In this document: piece by piece, positions 1-8,484 of the stretch
How the letters are laid out: each line of letters opens with the position of its first letter
How positions within the stretch are numbered: the stretch's first letter is position 1
From: Symbiodinium natans
Lineage: Eukaryota; Sar; Dinophyceae; Suessiales; Symbiodiniaceae
Assembly (NCBI GenBank): GCA_905221605.1
Contig: CAJNDS010000390.1
Coordinates: forward strand, 1-30,000
Length of the DNA stretch: 30,000 bases
Direction: 5' to 3'
Program-made: the position numbers and the translations under genes
Notes under the pieces: model-generated
What the model saw: the letters and a program-made list of their open reading frames with translations, nothing else
Database searches by the model: none
Told to the model about the DNA's origin: nothing

Positions 1-113
1 CTAAACCCCCTAAACCCCCTAAACCCCCTAAACCCCCTAAACCCCCTAAACCCCCTAAACCCCCTAAACCCCCTAAACCCCCTAAACCCCCTAAACCCCC
101 TAAACCCCCTAAG
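1..113 (-). repeat. Variant telomere-like array, 12 x CCCCCTAAA
   Basis: Positions 2-109 are twelve exact 9-bp units TAAACCCCC, followed by two ordinary CCCTAAA-type units. The G-rich strand (TTTAGGGGG) runs toward position 1, the orientation expected at a left chromosome end. The unit has two more Gs than the TTTAGGG found elsewhere in the window. This may be a degenerate subtelomeric array just inside a true telomere or the assembled tip itself. The same array appears reversed at the far end of the right palindrome arm (8316-8396). Confidence 0.9.
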
Positions 114-725
114 CCCTAAACCCTAAACCCAACCCCCTACACTTTAAGACCAGTGCACTGTGAGGGTGCCGAACCATGAATTTAATGAATACTTCAGCGC
201 ACTGCGAAGGTGCCAAAAACTCGGAAACCTCAAGCCTCAAATCCTAAAGTCAAAACCCTTAGACTTTAAGCCAAGTGCACTGTGAGGGTGCCCAACCATG
301 AACTTAAAGACTACCCGAAACCCTAAACCCAAAAGCCTGAACCCTAAACTCAACCCGCTACACGCTTAAGCCCAGTGCACTGTGAGGGTGCCAAGCCCAC
401 CTAAACCCCAAGCCGAAGGCCAGCCTGCTACACCTTTAAGCCCAGTGCACTGTGAAGGTGCCAAATTCAGAAACCCTAAACCCTAAACCCTAAACCCTAA
501 ACCTAACCTCTTTGATTTTAAGCCCGGTGCACTGTGAGGGTGCCGAGCCATGGTTTTAAAGATGACCCTAAACCCTAAACCCTAAACCCTAAGCCCTAAG
601 CCCTAAACCCTAAACCTAAACCCTGAACCCGAATCCCTATCCGCTAAATGTTTAACTCCAGTCAGTGCACTGTGAAGTGCCAAACCCGGACTAAACCCTA
701 AAGAAGAAAACCCTATCTGCGAAAC
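110..725 (-). repeat. Left telomeric-tract and box cluster (7 boxes)
   Basis: Short CCCTAAA tracts alternate with seven copies of a conserved box at 151-170, 195-214, 273-292, 373-392, 443-462, 525-544 and 663-681. On the minus strand the box reads GGCACCYTCACAGTGCACTG. It is usually followed by GGCTTAAAG and then a G-rich GTGTAG-type stretch. It contains the perfect 10-bp palindrome CAGTGCACTG. Box orientation is fixed relative to the telomeric G-strand. The box is not a standard element I recognise, but a repeated protein-binding site is plausible. Confidence 0.85.
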
Positions 726-844
726 GTAGGTTTCATCCTAAACGCCCTCGAGATAAACCTGCTCGTCCACTATCCCTGAAAAAATTAAGGTTAACCTTTA
801 GGATTATATAGGGAATAAATATAGTAACTTTAAACCCAAAAGGG

Positions 845-1114
845 TTGCAGGATACCTGCTCTACTACTAAGTCAAAGGTGGCATCCTGCAACGTGCAAGC
901 TGAAGGGCTGTCCACATGTTTGCGCATGTGTCCGCTGTTCAAGCGGACAATCTCGTTGATTTGCAGTCACTGTTCAAGTGGCTCACGGAATGCGTCCGCT
1001 GTTCTAGCGGGCACTGGGAACCCTTTTAACTCTGGCCCTATACACCCTTACCGGTTTAGCTTAAAAGCTGCAGGTTCAGGGTTTTACTTCATTTGTGGCA
1101 CTAAAGCCACAAAT
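845..1114 (+). other. Hairpin-rich unique segment, possible structured RNA
   Basis: Perfect or near-perfect stems follow one another. 845-853 pairs with 883-891 (9 bp). CACATG/CATGTG occupies 913-930. GTCCGCT-GTTCA-AGCGGAC occupies 930-948. GTCACT-GTTCA-AGTGGC occupies 966-982, with one T:G position. GTCCGCT-GTTCT-AGCGGGC occupies 994-1012, with one T:G position. AGCTT/AAGCT occupies 1058-1069, and ATTTGTGGC/GCCACAAAT (9 bp) occupies 1091-1114. A 138-codon frame spans 845-1261 (+). Its mirror copy stays open despite a 3-bp indel, but two of three nearby substitutions change the amino acid, so coding is unsupported. A structured transcript or foldback DNA is an inference. Confidence 0.5.
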
Positions 1115-1516
1115 CGCGAACCCGGAAGACCACAAACGTGCCAGGCTCTTTGGAATCCACCGCCAAGTCCCCCGCCGAGCCTCAGATGTTTGCACTGCTA
1201 TCGGTCAGTCTTCCTTACCACGTGCAGAACTGGAAAGCCTCCAGTGAGAACACCTTCATAATCTACGCCGAATGTTTGATGTGTTTCGAGATACGGTGTT
1301 TCATCAAGTTACATGACATGTGGGCGCTGCCCTGGCTTCGTCTGTGCTTCTGAACTGGCACAGATGCTTCCTGTGCTTCTAGCTTGTGTGGCAAAACAAT
1401 CGGAGGCGAGTCTATTGGACCAGGGTTGTTTGGTGGGCCTCAACGAATAGATGTTGTATGTCATATGTTTCCCAGCCACTTGGTAACCGCAAAAAGCTTC
1501 TTAGCACGGTTCTGAA
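1115..1516. other. Unique intervening segment of the left arm
   Basis: No gene recognised. Frames of 71 codons (1138-1353) and 81 codons (1386-1631) are short, lack recognisable domains, and the second runs into the 132-bp array. A repeated CTGTGCTTCT motif occurs near 1342-1380. The mirror copy is at about 6910-7314. Confidence 0.4.
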
Positions 1517-2242
1517 CAAAAAACGAAAACACCCTCAAAAATATATGCAAAACCCAAACAAAAACAAGCAGAGAGCAAAAAACACCAGAATCAAGTTTGA
1601 CATGTCGGGTGTAGTGACTTTTAGGGTTTAGGATGGTTGCCCGGACCCCAAAAAGGAAAACACCTTCAAAAATATAGGCAAAACCCAAACAAAAACAAGC
1701 AGAGAGCAAAAAAACACCAAAATCAAGTTTGACATGTCGGGTGTAGTGACTTTTAGGGTTTTGGATGGTTGCCCGGACCCCAAAAAGGAAAACACCTTCA
1801 AAATATAGGCAAATCCCAAACAAAAAACAAGCAGAGAGCAAAAAAACACCAAAATCAAGTTTGACATGTCGGGTGTAGTGACTTTTAGGGTTTAGGATGG
1901 TTGCCCGGACCCCAAAAAGGAAACCACCTTCAACAATATAGGCAAAACCCAAACAAAAACAAGCAGAGAGCAAAAAGACACCAACATCAAGTTTGACATG
2001 TCGGGTGTAGTGACTTTTAGGGTTTAGGATGGTTGCCCGGACCAAAAAAGGAAAACACCTTCAAAAACACAGGCAAAACCCAAACAATAACAAGCAGAGA
2101 GCAAAAAAAAACACCAAAATCAAGTTTGACATGTCGGGTGTAGTGACTTTTAGGGTTTAGGATAGTTGCCCTGACCCCAAAAAACGAAAACACCTTCAAA
2201 ATACAGGCAAAACCTATACAAAAACAAGCAGAAAGCAAAAAA
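1517..2242 (-). repeat. 132-bp tandem array, left arm (about 5.5 copies)
   Basis: The landmark CATGTCGGGTGTAGTGAC recurs at 1601, 1733, 1865, 1997 and 2130, giving a 132-133-bp period. The GAAAACACC landmark occurs six times. Each unit carries the palindrome GACATGTC and about 1.5 telomere units (TTTTAGGGTTTAGG). Because 132 is 3 x 44, a minus-strand frame stays open for 194 codons as a 44-residue hydrophobic repeat; this is a by-product of periodicity. The edge copies use CGTTTT instead of CCTTTT in both arms, so the ends are the same in the two arms. Confidence 0.92.
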
Positions 2243-2390
2243 GGGTTTCGGGCTTCGGGTTTCCGAATGTGGCACCTTCACAGCGCACTGGGCTTAAAGG
2301 TCTAAGTCTAGCAGAGTGGGTTTAGGGTTTTTGGGTTCCGGGCTTGGCGCTGGCGTAGCGCATTTGGCTTGTAGCAAAATAAACAAAACC
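2243..2390 (-). repeat. Solitary box with telomere-like flank, left arm
   Basis: A box copy with one change (AGCGCACTG) lies at 2271-2290, followed by GGGCTTAAAG and TTTAGGG-like sequence. Its surroundings match the cluster boxes, but it is separated from them by the unique segment and the 132-bp array. The mirror is at 5886-5905. Confidence 0.75.
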
Positions 2391-2834
2391 CTCATATGGC
2401 TGGGGGGGATAGTTTTCTTGCGGGTTGTTTTTTGCAAGACATGCGAAGGCTCTGTTTCTGATTAAGTCATGTTTTTCTTAGGACAGCATCAAGTCGCAAC
2501 CGGTTGCGTTTTGCAACGTGTGTGTCGAAGGCATGAGTTCTGTAGGGCTTTCCCCCCGAGCTCATGCCGAAAGTTGCTTTGCCAGGCCATATGATTGTAG
2601 TGCTTCTGATGAACACATGGTTTTCCTTGGAAGGCCTGAAATCGCAACTGGTTGCGTTTTGCAGCTTTTGTGGAAAACCAGCAGCATGCCCTATAGTCTG
2701 CGCGCGAGCACCCCCAAGCTGACATGCAAAGGCTGTGCTTCTGATTCACTCCTGCCTAGGAAAGCATCAAATCGCAACTGGTTGCGTTTTGCAGCCTGCG
2801 TGGAAAAAACATGGATGCCCCAGAGCTTTCCCTC
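2391..2834. repeat. Degenerate ~130-150-bp repeat with CGCAACCGGTTGCG palindromes
   Basis: Three related units are anchored at CGCAACCGGTTGCG (2495-2508, a perfect 14-bp palindrome) and CGCAACTGGTTGCG (2643-2656 and 2773-2786). Shared flanks include TTTTGCA downstream and AGCATCAA upstream, and phrases about AAGGCTGTGCTTCTGAT recur. Plus- and minus-strand frames across it are short and show no domain. The mirror is at 5340-5790, where one palindrome has decayed (CGCAACCAGTTGGG at 5382-5395). Confidence 0.75.
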
Positions 2835-3700
2835 CAGGATGGCCCGGGGCGACGGTTTTGCCTTGAAAACCAATTGCAAAACCCTCAAGGGCGGGTCGGG
2901 GGCGACGGTTTTGCCTTGAAAACCAATTGCAAAACCCTCAAGGACGGGTCGGGGGCGACGGTTTGGCCTTGGGGGCCAATTGCAAAACCCTCAAGGACGG
3001 GTCGGGGCGACGGTTTGGCCTTGGGGGCCAATTGCAAAACCCTCAAGGACGGGTCGGGTGCGACGGTTTTGCCTTTGAAAACCAATTGCAAAACCCTCAA
3101 GGACGGGTCGGGGGCGACGGCTTGGCCTTGGGGGCCAATTGCAAAACCCTCAAGGATGGCCCGGGGGCGACGGTTTGGCCTTGGGGCCAATTGCAAAACC
3201 CTCAAGGACGGGTCGGGGGCGACGGTTTTGCCTTGAAAACCAATTGCAAAACCCTCAAGGACGGGTCGGGGGCGACGGTTTGGGCTTGGGGGCCAATTGC
3301 AAAACCCTCAAGGACGGCCCGGGGGCGACGGTTTGGCCTTGGGGGCCAATTGCAAAACCCTCAAGGATGGGTCGGGGGCGACGGTTTTGCCTTGAAAACC
3401 AATAATGGCAAAACCCTCAAGGACGGGTCGGGGGCGACGGTTTTGCCTTGAAAACCAATTGCAAAACCCTCAAGGACGGGTCGGGGGCGACGGTTTGGCC
3501 TTGGGGGCCAATTGCAAAACCCTCAAGGACGGCCCGGGGGCGACGGTTTGGCTTTGGGGGCCAATTGCAAAACCCTCAAGCACGGCCCGGGCGACGGTTT
3601 TGGCAAAACCCTCAAGGATGGCCCGGGGCGACGGTTTTGGCTTGGGGGCCAATTGCAAAACCCTCAAGGACGGCCCGGGTGCGACGGTTTTGGCAAAACC
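2835..3700 (+). repeat. 53-bp GC-rich minisatellite, left arm (about 17 units)
   Basis: GACGGTTT recurs at 2851, 2904, 2957, 3009, 3062, 3116, 3169, 3221, 3274, 3327, 3380, 3436, 3489, 3542 and 3593, then at 3630 and 3683 in shortened units. Each unit contains CAATTGCAAAACCCTCAAGG and either a TTGAAAACC or a TTGGGGGCC block. Both versions can fold locally (GGTTTT/AAAACC or TTGGCC/GGCCAA). Overlapping frames of 70-174 codons in several registers are by-products. Confidence 0.93.
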
Positions 3701-4194
3701 CTCACCTCTGGACGGGCGCGCCCAACATGGACACGTGCGAAAGGCGACGGTTTGGTCAAAACCCTCACCTCTGGCCCGGGGGTCGACGTGGGGACGTACG
3801 AAGGGGCGGGGATGGTGCCTGAGTCAATGAAACCCTCACCTTCATAACGTTCCAACTTGCGAAGTTGGAAAGGTGAGGGTTTGTCAGGAACCCTCACCTC
3901 CTGCTCTTGTGTGCGTACAAGAGCACCAGCTGTCATATATGTGGTATATGTGTCGGACACGCGTGTGCTTGTACGCACACAAGAGCAGGAGGTGAGGGTT
4001 CCTGACAAACCCTCACCTTTCCAACTTCGCAAGTTGGAACGTTATGAAGGTGAGGGTTTCATTGACTCAGGCACCATCCCCGCCCCTTCGTACGTCCCCA
4101 CGTCGACCTCCGGGCCAGAGGTGAGGGTTTTGACCAAACCGTCGCCTTTCGCACGTGGCCATGTTGGGCGCGCCCGTCCAGAGGTGAGGGTTTT
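3701..4194. repeat. Palindrome core with nested hairpins and 46-bp centre
   Basis: On each side of the centre lie, in mirror order, three hairpins. First, TTCCAACTT/AAGTTGGAA has a 3-nt loop (3850-3870; mirror 4019-4039). Second, GGTGAGGGTT/AACCCTCACC has a 7-nt loop (3872-3898; mirror 3991-4017). Third, CTCTTGT/ACAAGAG (3904-3923) is shortened by a 2-nt loss in the mirror. The unpaired spacer is 3922-3967. The motif CCCTCACCT repeats outward. Twin 122-codon frames on opposite strands (3664-4032 and 3857-4225) exist only because the DNA is palindromic. Confidence 0.88.
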
Positions 4195-5335
4195 GCCAAA
4201 ACCGTCGCACCCGGGCCGTCCTTGAGGGTTTTGCAATTGGCCCCCAAGCCAAAACCGTCGCCCCGGGCCATCCTTGAGGGTTTTGCAATTAGTTCTCAAG
4301 GCAAAACCGTCGCCCCCGACCCGTCCTTGAGGGTTTTGCAATTGGCCCCCAAGCCCAAACCGTCGCCCCCGACCCGTCCTTGAGGGTTTTGCAATTGGTT
4401 TTCAAGGCAAAACCGTCGCCCCCGACCCGTCCTTGAGGGTTTTGCAATTGGTTTTCAAGGCAAAACCGTCGCCCCCGACCCATCCTTGAGGGTTTTGCAA
4501 TTGGCCCCCAAGGCCAAACCGTCGCCCCCGGGCCGTCCTTGAGGGTTTTGCAATTGGCCCCCAAGCCCAAACCGTCGCCCCCGACCCGTCCTTGAGGGTT
4601 TTGCAATTGGTTTTCAAGCCAAAACCGTCGCCCCCGGGCCGTCCTTGAGGGTTTTGCAATTGGCTCCCAAGGCCAAACCGTCGCCCCCGGGCCGTCCTTG
4701 AGGGTTTTGCAATTGGCCCCCAAGGCCAAACCGTCGCCCCCGGGCCGTCCTTGAGGGTTTTGCAATTGGTTCTCAAGGCAAAACCGTCGCCCCCGACCCG
4801 TCCTTGAGGGTTTTGCTATTGGTTTTCAAGGCCAAACCGTCGCCCCCGACCCGTCCTTGAGGGTTTTGCAATTGGCCCCCAAGCCCAAACCGTCGCCCCC
4901 GACCCGTCCTTGAGGGTTTTGCAATTGGTTTTCAAGGCAAAACCGTCGCCCCCGACCCGTCCTTGAGGGTTTTGCAATTGGTTTTCAAGGCCAAGCCGTC
5001 GCCCCCGGGCCGTCCTTGAGGGTTTTGCAATTGGCCCCCAAGCCCAAACCGTCGCCCCCGACCCGTCCTTGAGGGTTTTGCAATTGGTTTTCAAGGCAAA
5101 ACCGTCGCCCCCGACCCGTCCTTGAGGGTTTTGCAATTGGTTTTCAAGGCAAAACCGTCGCCTCCGACCCGTCCTTGAGGGTTTTGCAATTGGCCCCCAA
5201 GGCCAAACCGTCGCCCCCGACCCGTCCTTGAGGGTTTTGCAATTGGCCCCCAAGCCCAAACCGTCGCCCCGGCCCCGTCCTTGAGGGTTTTGCAATTGGC
5301 CCCCAAGTCAAAACCGTCGCCCCGGGCCATCCTGG
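4195..5335 (-). repeat. 53-bp GC-rich minisatellite, right arm (about 22 units)
   Basis: AACCGTCGC recurs about every 53 bp from 4202 to 5312, roughly 22 units against 17 in the left arm. The unit is the reverse complement of the left-arm unit. The same two block types are intermixed, with a few hybrids (for example near 4610 and 4815). Confidence 0.92.
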
Positions 5336-5800
5336 AGGGAAAGCTCTGGGGCATCCATGTTTTTCCACGCAGGCTGCAAAACGCAACCAGTTGGGATTTG
5401 ATGCTTTCCTAGCTAAGAAAAGCAGGACCAATCAGAAGCACAGCCTTTGGATGTCAGCTTGGGGGTGCTCGCGCGCAGACTCTAGGGCATGCTGCTGGTT
5501 TTCCACAAAAGCTGCAAAACGCAACCAGTTGCGATTTCAGGCCTTCCAAGGAAAACCATGTGTTCATCAGAAGCACTACAATCATATGGCCTGGCAAAGC
5601 AACTTTCGGCATGAGCTCGGGGGGAAAGCCCTACAGAACTCATGCCTTCGACACACACGTTGCAAAACGCAACCGGTTGCGACTTGATGCTGTCCCAAGA
5701 CAAACATGACTTAATCAGAAGCAGAGCCTTCGCATGTCTTGCAAAAAACAACCCCCAAGAAAACTATCCCCCCCAGCCATATGAGGGTTTTGTTTATTTT
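5336..5800. repeat. Degenerate CGCAACCGGTTGCG repeat, right arm
   Basis: Mirror of 2391-2834, with anchors at 5382-5395 (imperfect), 5520-5533 and 5668-5681 (perfect palindrome). No gene seen; the 98-codon frame 5391-5687 has no recognisable features. Confidence 0.75.
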
Positions 5801-5932
5801 GCTACAAGCCAAATGCGCTACGCCAGTGCCAAGCCCGGAACCCAAAAACCCTAAACCCACTCTGCTAGACTTAGACCTTTAAGCCCAGTGCGCTGTGAAG
5901 GTGCCACATTCGGAAACCCGAAGCCCGAAACC
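5801..5932 (+). repeat. Solitary box with telomere-like flank, right arm
   Basis: Box copy at 5886-5905 (CAGTGCGCTGTGAAGGTGCC), flanked by CCCTAAACCC at about 5848-5858. Mirror of 2271-2290. Confidence 0.75.
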
Positions 5933-6912
5933 CTTTTTTTGCTTTCTGCTTGTTTTTGTATAAGTTTTGCCTGTATTTTGAAGGTGTTTTCGTTTTTTGG
6001 GGTCAGGGCAACTATCCTAAACCCTAAAAGTCACTACACCCGACATGTCAAACTTGATTTTGGTGTTTTTTTTGCTCTCTGCTTGTTTTTGTTTGGGTTT
6101 TGCCTATATATTTGAAGGTGTTTTCCTTTTTGGGGTCCGGGCAACCATCCTAAACCCTAAAAGTCACTACACCTGACATGTCAAACTTGATTTTGGTGTT
6201 TTTTTTTGCTCTCTGCTTGTTATTGTTTGGGTTTTGCCTGTGTTTTTGAAGGTGTTTTCCTTTTTGGGGTCCGGGCAACCATCCAAAACCCTAAACGTCA
6301 CTACACCCGACATGTCAAACTTGATTTTTGTGTTTTTTTTTGCTCTCTGCTTGTTTTTGTTTGGGCTTTGCCTACATTTTTGAAGGTGTTTTCCTTTTTG
6401 GGGTCCGGGCAACCATCCTAAACCCTAAAAGTCACTACACCCGACATGTCAAACTTGATTTTGGTGTTTGTTTTGCTCTCTGCTTGTTTTTGTTTGGGCC
6501 TTGCCTATATTTTTGAAGGTGTTTTCCTTTTTGGGGTCCGGGCAACCATCCTAAACCCTAAAAGTTGATTTTTGTGTTTTTTTTTGCTCTCTGCTTGTTT
6601 TTGTTTGGGTTTTGCCTATATCTTGAAGGTGTTTTCCTTTTGGGGGTCCGGGCAACCATCCTAAACCCTAAAATTCACTACACCCGACATGTCAAACTTG
6701 ATTTTGGTGTTTTTTTTGCTTTCTGCTTGTTTTTGTTTGGGTTTTGCCTACATTTTTGAAGGTGTTTTCCTTTTTGGGGTCCGGGCAACCATCCTAAACC
6801 CTAAAAGTCACTACACCCGACATGTCAAACTTGATTTTGGTGTTTTTTTGCTCTCTGCTTGTTTTTGTTTGGGTTTTGCTTATATTTTTGAGGGTGTTTT
6901 CGTTTTTTGTTC
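5933..6912 (+). repeat. 132-bp tandem array, right arm (about 7.4 copies)
   Basis: ACATGTCAAAC landmarks lie at about 6043, 6176, 6310, 6444, 6687 and 6820, and the GGTGTTTTC landmark occurs eight times. The unit around 6565 lacks about 22 bp containing the GACATGTC palindrome. Edge units keep CGTTTT, matching the left array edges, so the extra copies were gained (or lost) internally. Confidence 0.92.
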
Positions 6913-7314
6913 AGAACCGTGCTAAGAAGCTCTTTGCGGTTACCAAGTGGCTGGGAAACATATGACATACAACATCTATTCGTTGAGGCCCACCAAACAA
7001 CCCTGGTCCAATAGACTCGCCTCCGATTGTTTTGCCACACAAGCTAGAAGCACAGGAAGCATCTGTGCCAGTTCAGAAGCACAGACGAAGCCAGGGCAGC
7101 GCCCACATGTCATGTAACTTGATGAAACACCGTATCTCGAAACACATCAAACATTCGGCGTAGATTATGAAGGTGTTCTCACTGGAGGCTTTCCAGTTCT
7201 GCAAGCCGTGGTAAGGAAGACTGACCGATAGCAGTGCAAACATCTGAGGCTCGGCGGGGGACTTGGCGGTGGATTCCAAAGAACCTGGCACGTTTGTGGT
7301 CTTCCGGGTTCGCG
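6913..7314. other. Unique intervening segment of the right arm
   Basis: Mirror of 1115-1516. Frames 6825-7040 and 7073-7291 on the minus strand match the left-arm frames except for a few residues. No domains recognised and no independent coding evidence. Confidence 0.4.
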
Positions 7315-7584
7315 ATTTGTGGCTTTAGTGCCACAAATGAAGTAAAACCCTGAACCTGCAGCTTTTAAGCTAAACCGGTAAGGGTGTATAGGGCCAGAGT
7401 TAAAAGGGTTCCCAGTGCCCGCTAGAACAGCGGACGCATTCCGTGAGCCACTTGAACAGTGACTGCAAATCAACGAGATTGTCCGCTTGAACAGCGGACA
7501 CATGCGCAAACATGTGGACATCCCTTCAGCTTGCACGTTGCAGGATGCCACCTTTGACTTCGTAGTAGAGCAGGTATCCTGCAA
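7315..7584 (-). other. Hairpin-rich unique segment, right-arm copy
   Basis: Mirror of 845-1114. ATTTGTGGC/GCCACAAAT lies at 7315-7338, and the three GTTCA-loop stems are retained at about 7417-7499. The minus-strand frame 7165-7584 (139 codons) has one extra codon relative to its partner, from a 3-bp insertion near 7209. Confidence 0.5.
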
Positions 7585-7703
7585 CCCTTTTGGGTTTAAA
7601 GTTACTATATTTATTCCCTATATAATCCTAAAGGTTAACCTTAATTTTTTCAGGGATAGTGGACGAGCAGGTTTATCTCGAGGGCGTTTAGGATGAAACC
7701 TAC

Positions 7704-8315
7704 GTTTCGCAGATAGGGTTTTCTTCTTTAGGGTTTAGTCCGGGTTTGGCACTTCACAGTGCACTGACTGGAGTTAAACATTTAGCGGATAGGGATTCGG
7801 GTTCAGGGTTTAGGTTTAGGGTTTAGGGCTTAGGGTTTAGGGTTTAGGGTTTAGGGTCATCTTTAAAACCATGGTTCGGCACCCTCACAGTGCACCGCAC
7901 TTAAAATCAAAGAGGTTAGGTTTAGGGTTTAGGGTTTAGGGTTTAGGGTTTAGGGTTTCTGAATTTGGCACCTTCACAGTGCGCTGGGCTTAAAGGTGTA
8001 GCAGGCTGGCCTTCGGCTTGGGGTTTAGGTGGGCTTGGCACCCTCACAGTGCACTGGGCTTAAGCGTGTAGCGGGTTGAGTTTAGGGTTCAGGCTTTTGG
8101 GTTTAGGGTTTCGGGTAGTCTTTAAGTTCATGGTTAGGCACCCTCACAGTGCACTTGGCTTAAAGTCTAAGGGTTTTGACTTTAGGATTTGAGGCTTGAG
8201 GTTTCCGAGTTTTTGGCACCTTCGCAGTGCGCTGAAGTATTCATTAAATTCATGGTTCGGCACCCTCACAGTGCACTGGTCTTAAAGTGTAGGGGGTTGG
8301 GTTTAGGGTTTAGGG
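7704..8315 (+). repeat. Right telomeric-tract and box cluster (7 boxes)
   Basis: Boxes at 7748-7766, 7878-7897, 7967-7986, 8037-8056, 8137-8156, 8215-8234 and 8259-8278 mirror the left cluster one for one. They are interleaved with TTTAGGG tracts (for example 7801-7857 and 7920-7957). One box (7878-7897) has CACCGCAC where its left mate has CACCGGGC. Spacing between boxes varies from about 40 to 130 bp. Confidence 0.85.
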
Positions 8316-8484
8316 CTTAGGGGGTTTAGGGGGTTTAGGGGGTTTAGGGGGTTTAGGGGGTTTAGGAGGTTTAGGGGGTTCAGGGGGTTCAGGGGGTTTA
8401 GGGTGTGGGGTTTGGGGTTTGGGGTTTAGGTTGTAGGGTTTAGGGTTTAGGGCTTAGGGTTTAGGGTTTAGGGTTTAGGGCTTC
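8316..8484 (+). repeat. TTTAGGGGG units decaying into TTTAGGG tract
   Basis: CTTAGGGGG at 8316-8324 and four exact TTTAGGGGG units to 8360 are followed by variants (TTTAGGAGG, TTCAGGGGG) to 8396. GGGGTTTGGGG-type DNA follows, then ordinary TTTAGGG from about 8435. This is the outer boundary of the palindrome's right arm. Confidence 0.85.

Larger units (their letters stand above)
1..3921 (+). repeat. Left arm of 8.4-kb palindrome
   Basis: This arm is the reverse complement, module by module, of the segment starting at 3968. Mirrored coordinates sum to 8429 in the outer part (box 151-170 pairs with 8259-8278). The sum is 8176 inside the 132-bp array (CGCAACCGGTTGCG at 2495-2508 pairs with 5668-5681) and 7889 at the core. 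The steps come from different copy numbers in the two tandem arrays plus a few small indels. Sampled sequence outside the arrays differs by only scattered substitutions and a 3-bp indel (near 1219 in this arm). Confidence 0.93.
3968..8396 (-). repeat. Right arm of 8.4-kb palindrome
   Basis: It is an inverted copy of 1-3921, longer because its arrays have more units. Order from the centre outward: nested hairpins, 53-bp minisatellite, CGCAACCGGTTGCG repeats, 132-bp array, unique hairpin-rich segment, box/telomere cluster, TTTAGGGGG units. Perfect 9-bp telomere-like units end near 8360. Those at 8361-8396 carry point changes (TTTAGGAGG, TTCAGGGGG), and the sequence then passes into other telomere-like DNA, so the distal end is internal and eroded. 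Confidence 0.92.

Noticed and set aside
1461-2045. 194-codon minus-strand frame with a 44-residue hydrophobic repeat
   Set aside because: It coincides exactly with the 132-bp tandem array. The period is a multiple of three, so any open unit gives a long frame.
2811-3451. Several 70-174-codon frames of QNPQGR/AKPSR-type repeats on both strands
   Set aside because: Overlapping frames in all registers of a 53-bp minisatellite; no start context, composition or domain suggests a gene.
3664-4225. Twin 122-codon frames on opposite strands at the palindrome centre
   Set aside because: They are the same sequence read from each arm of a palindrome.
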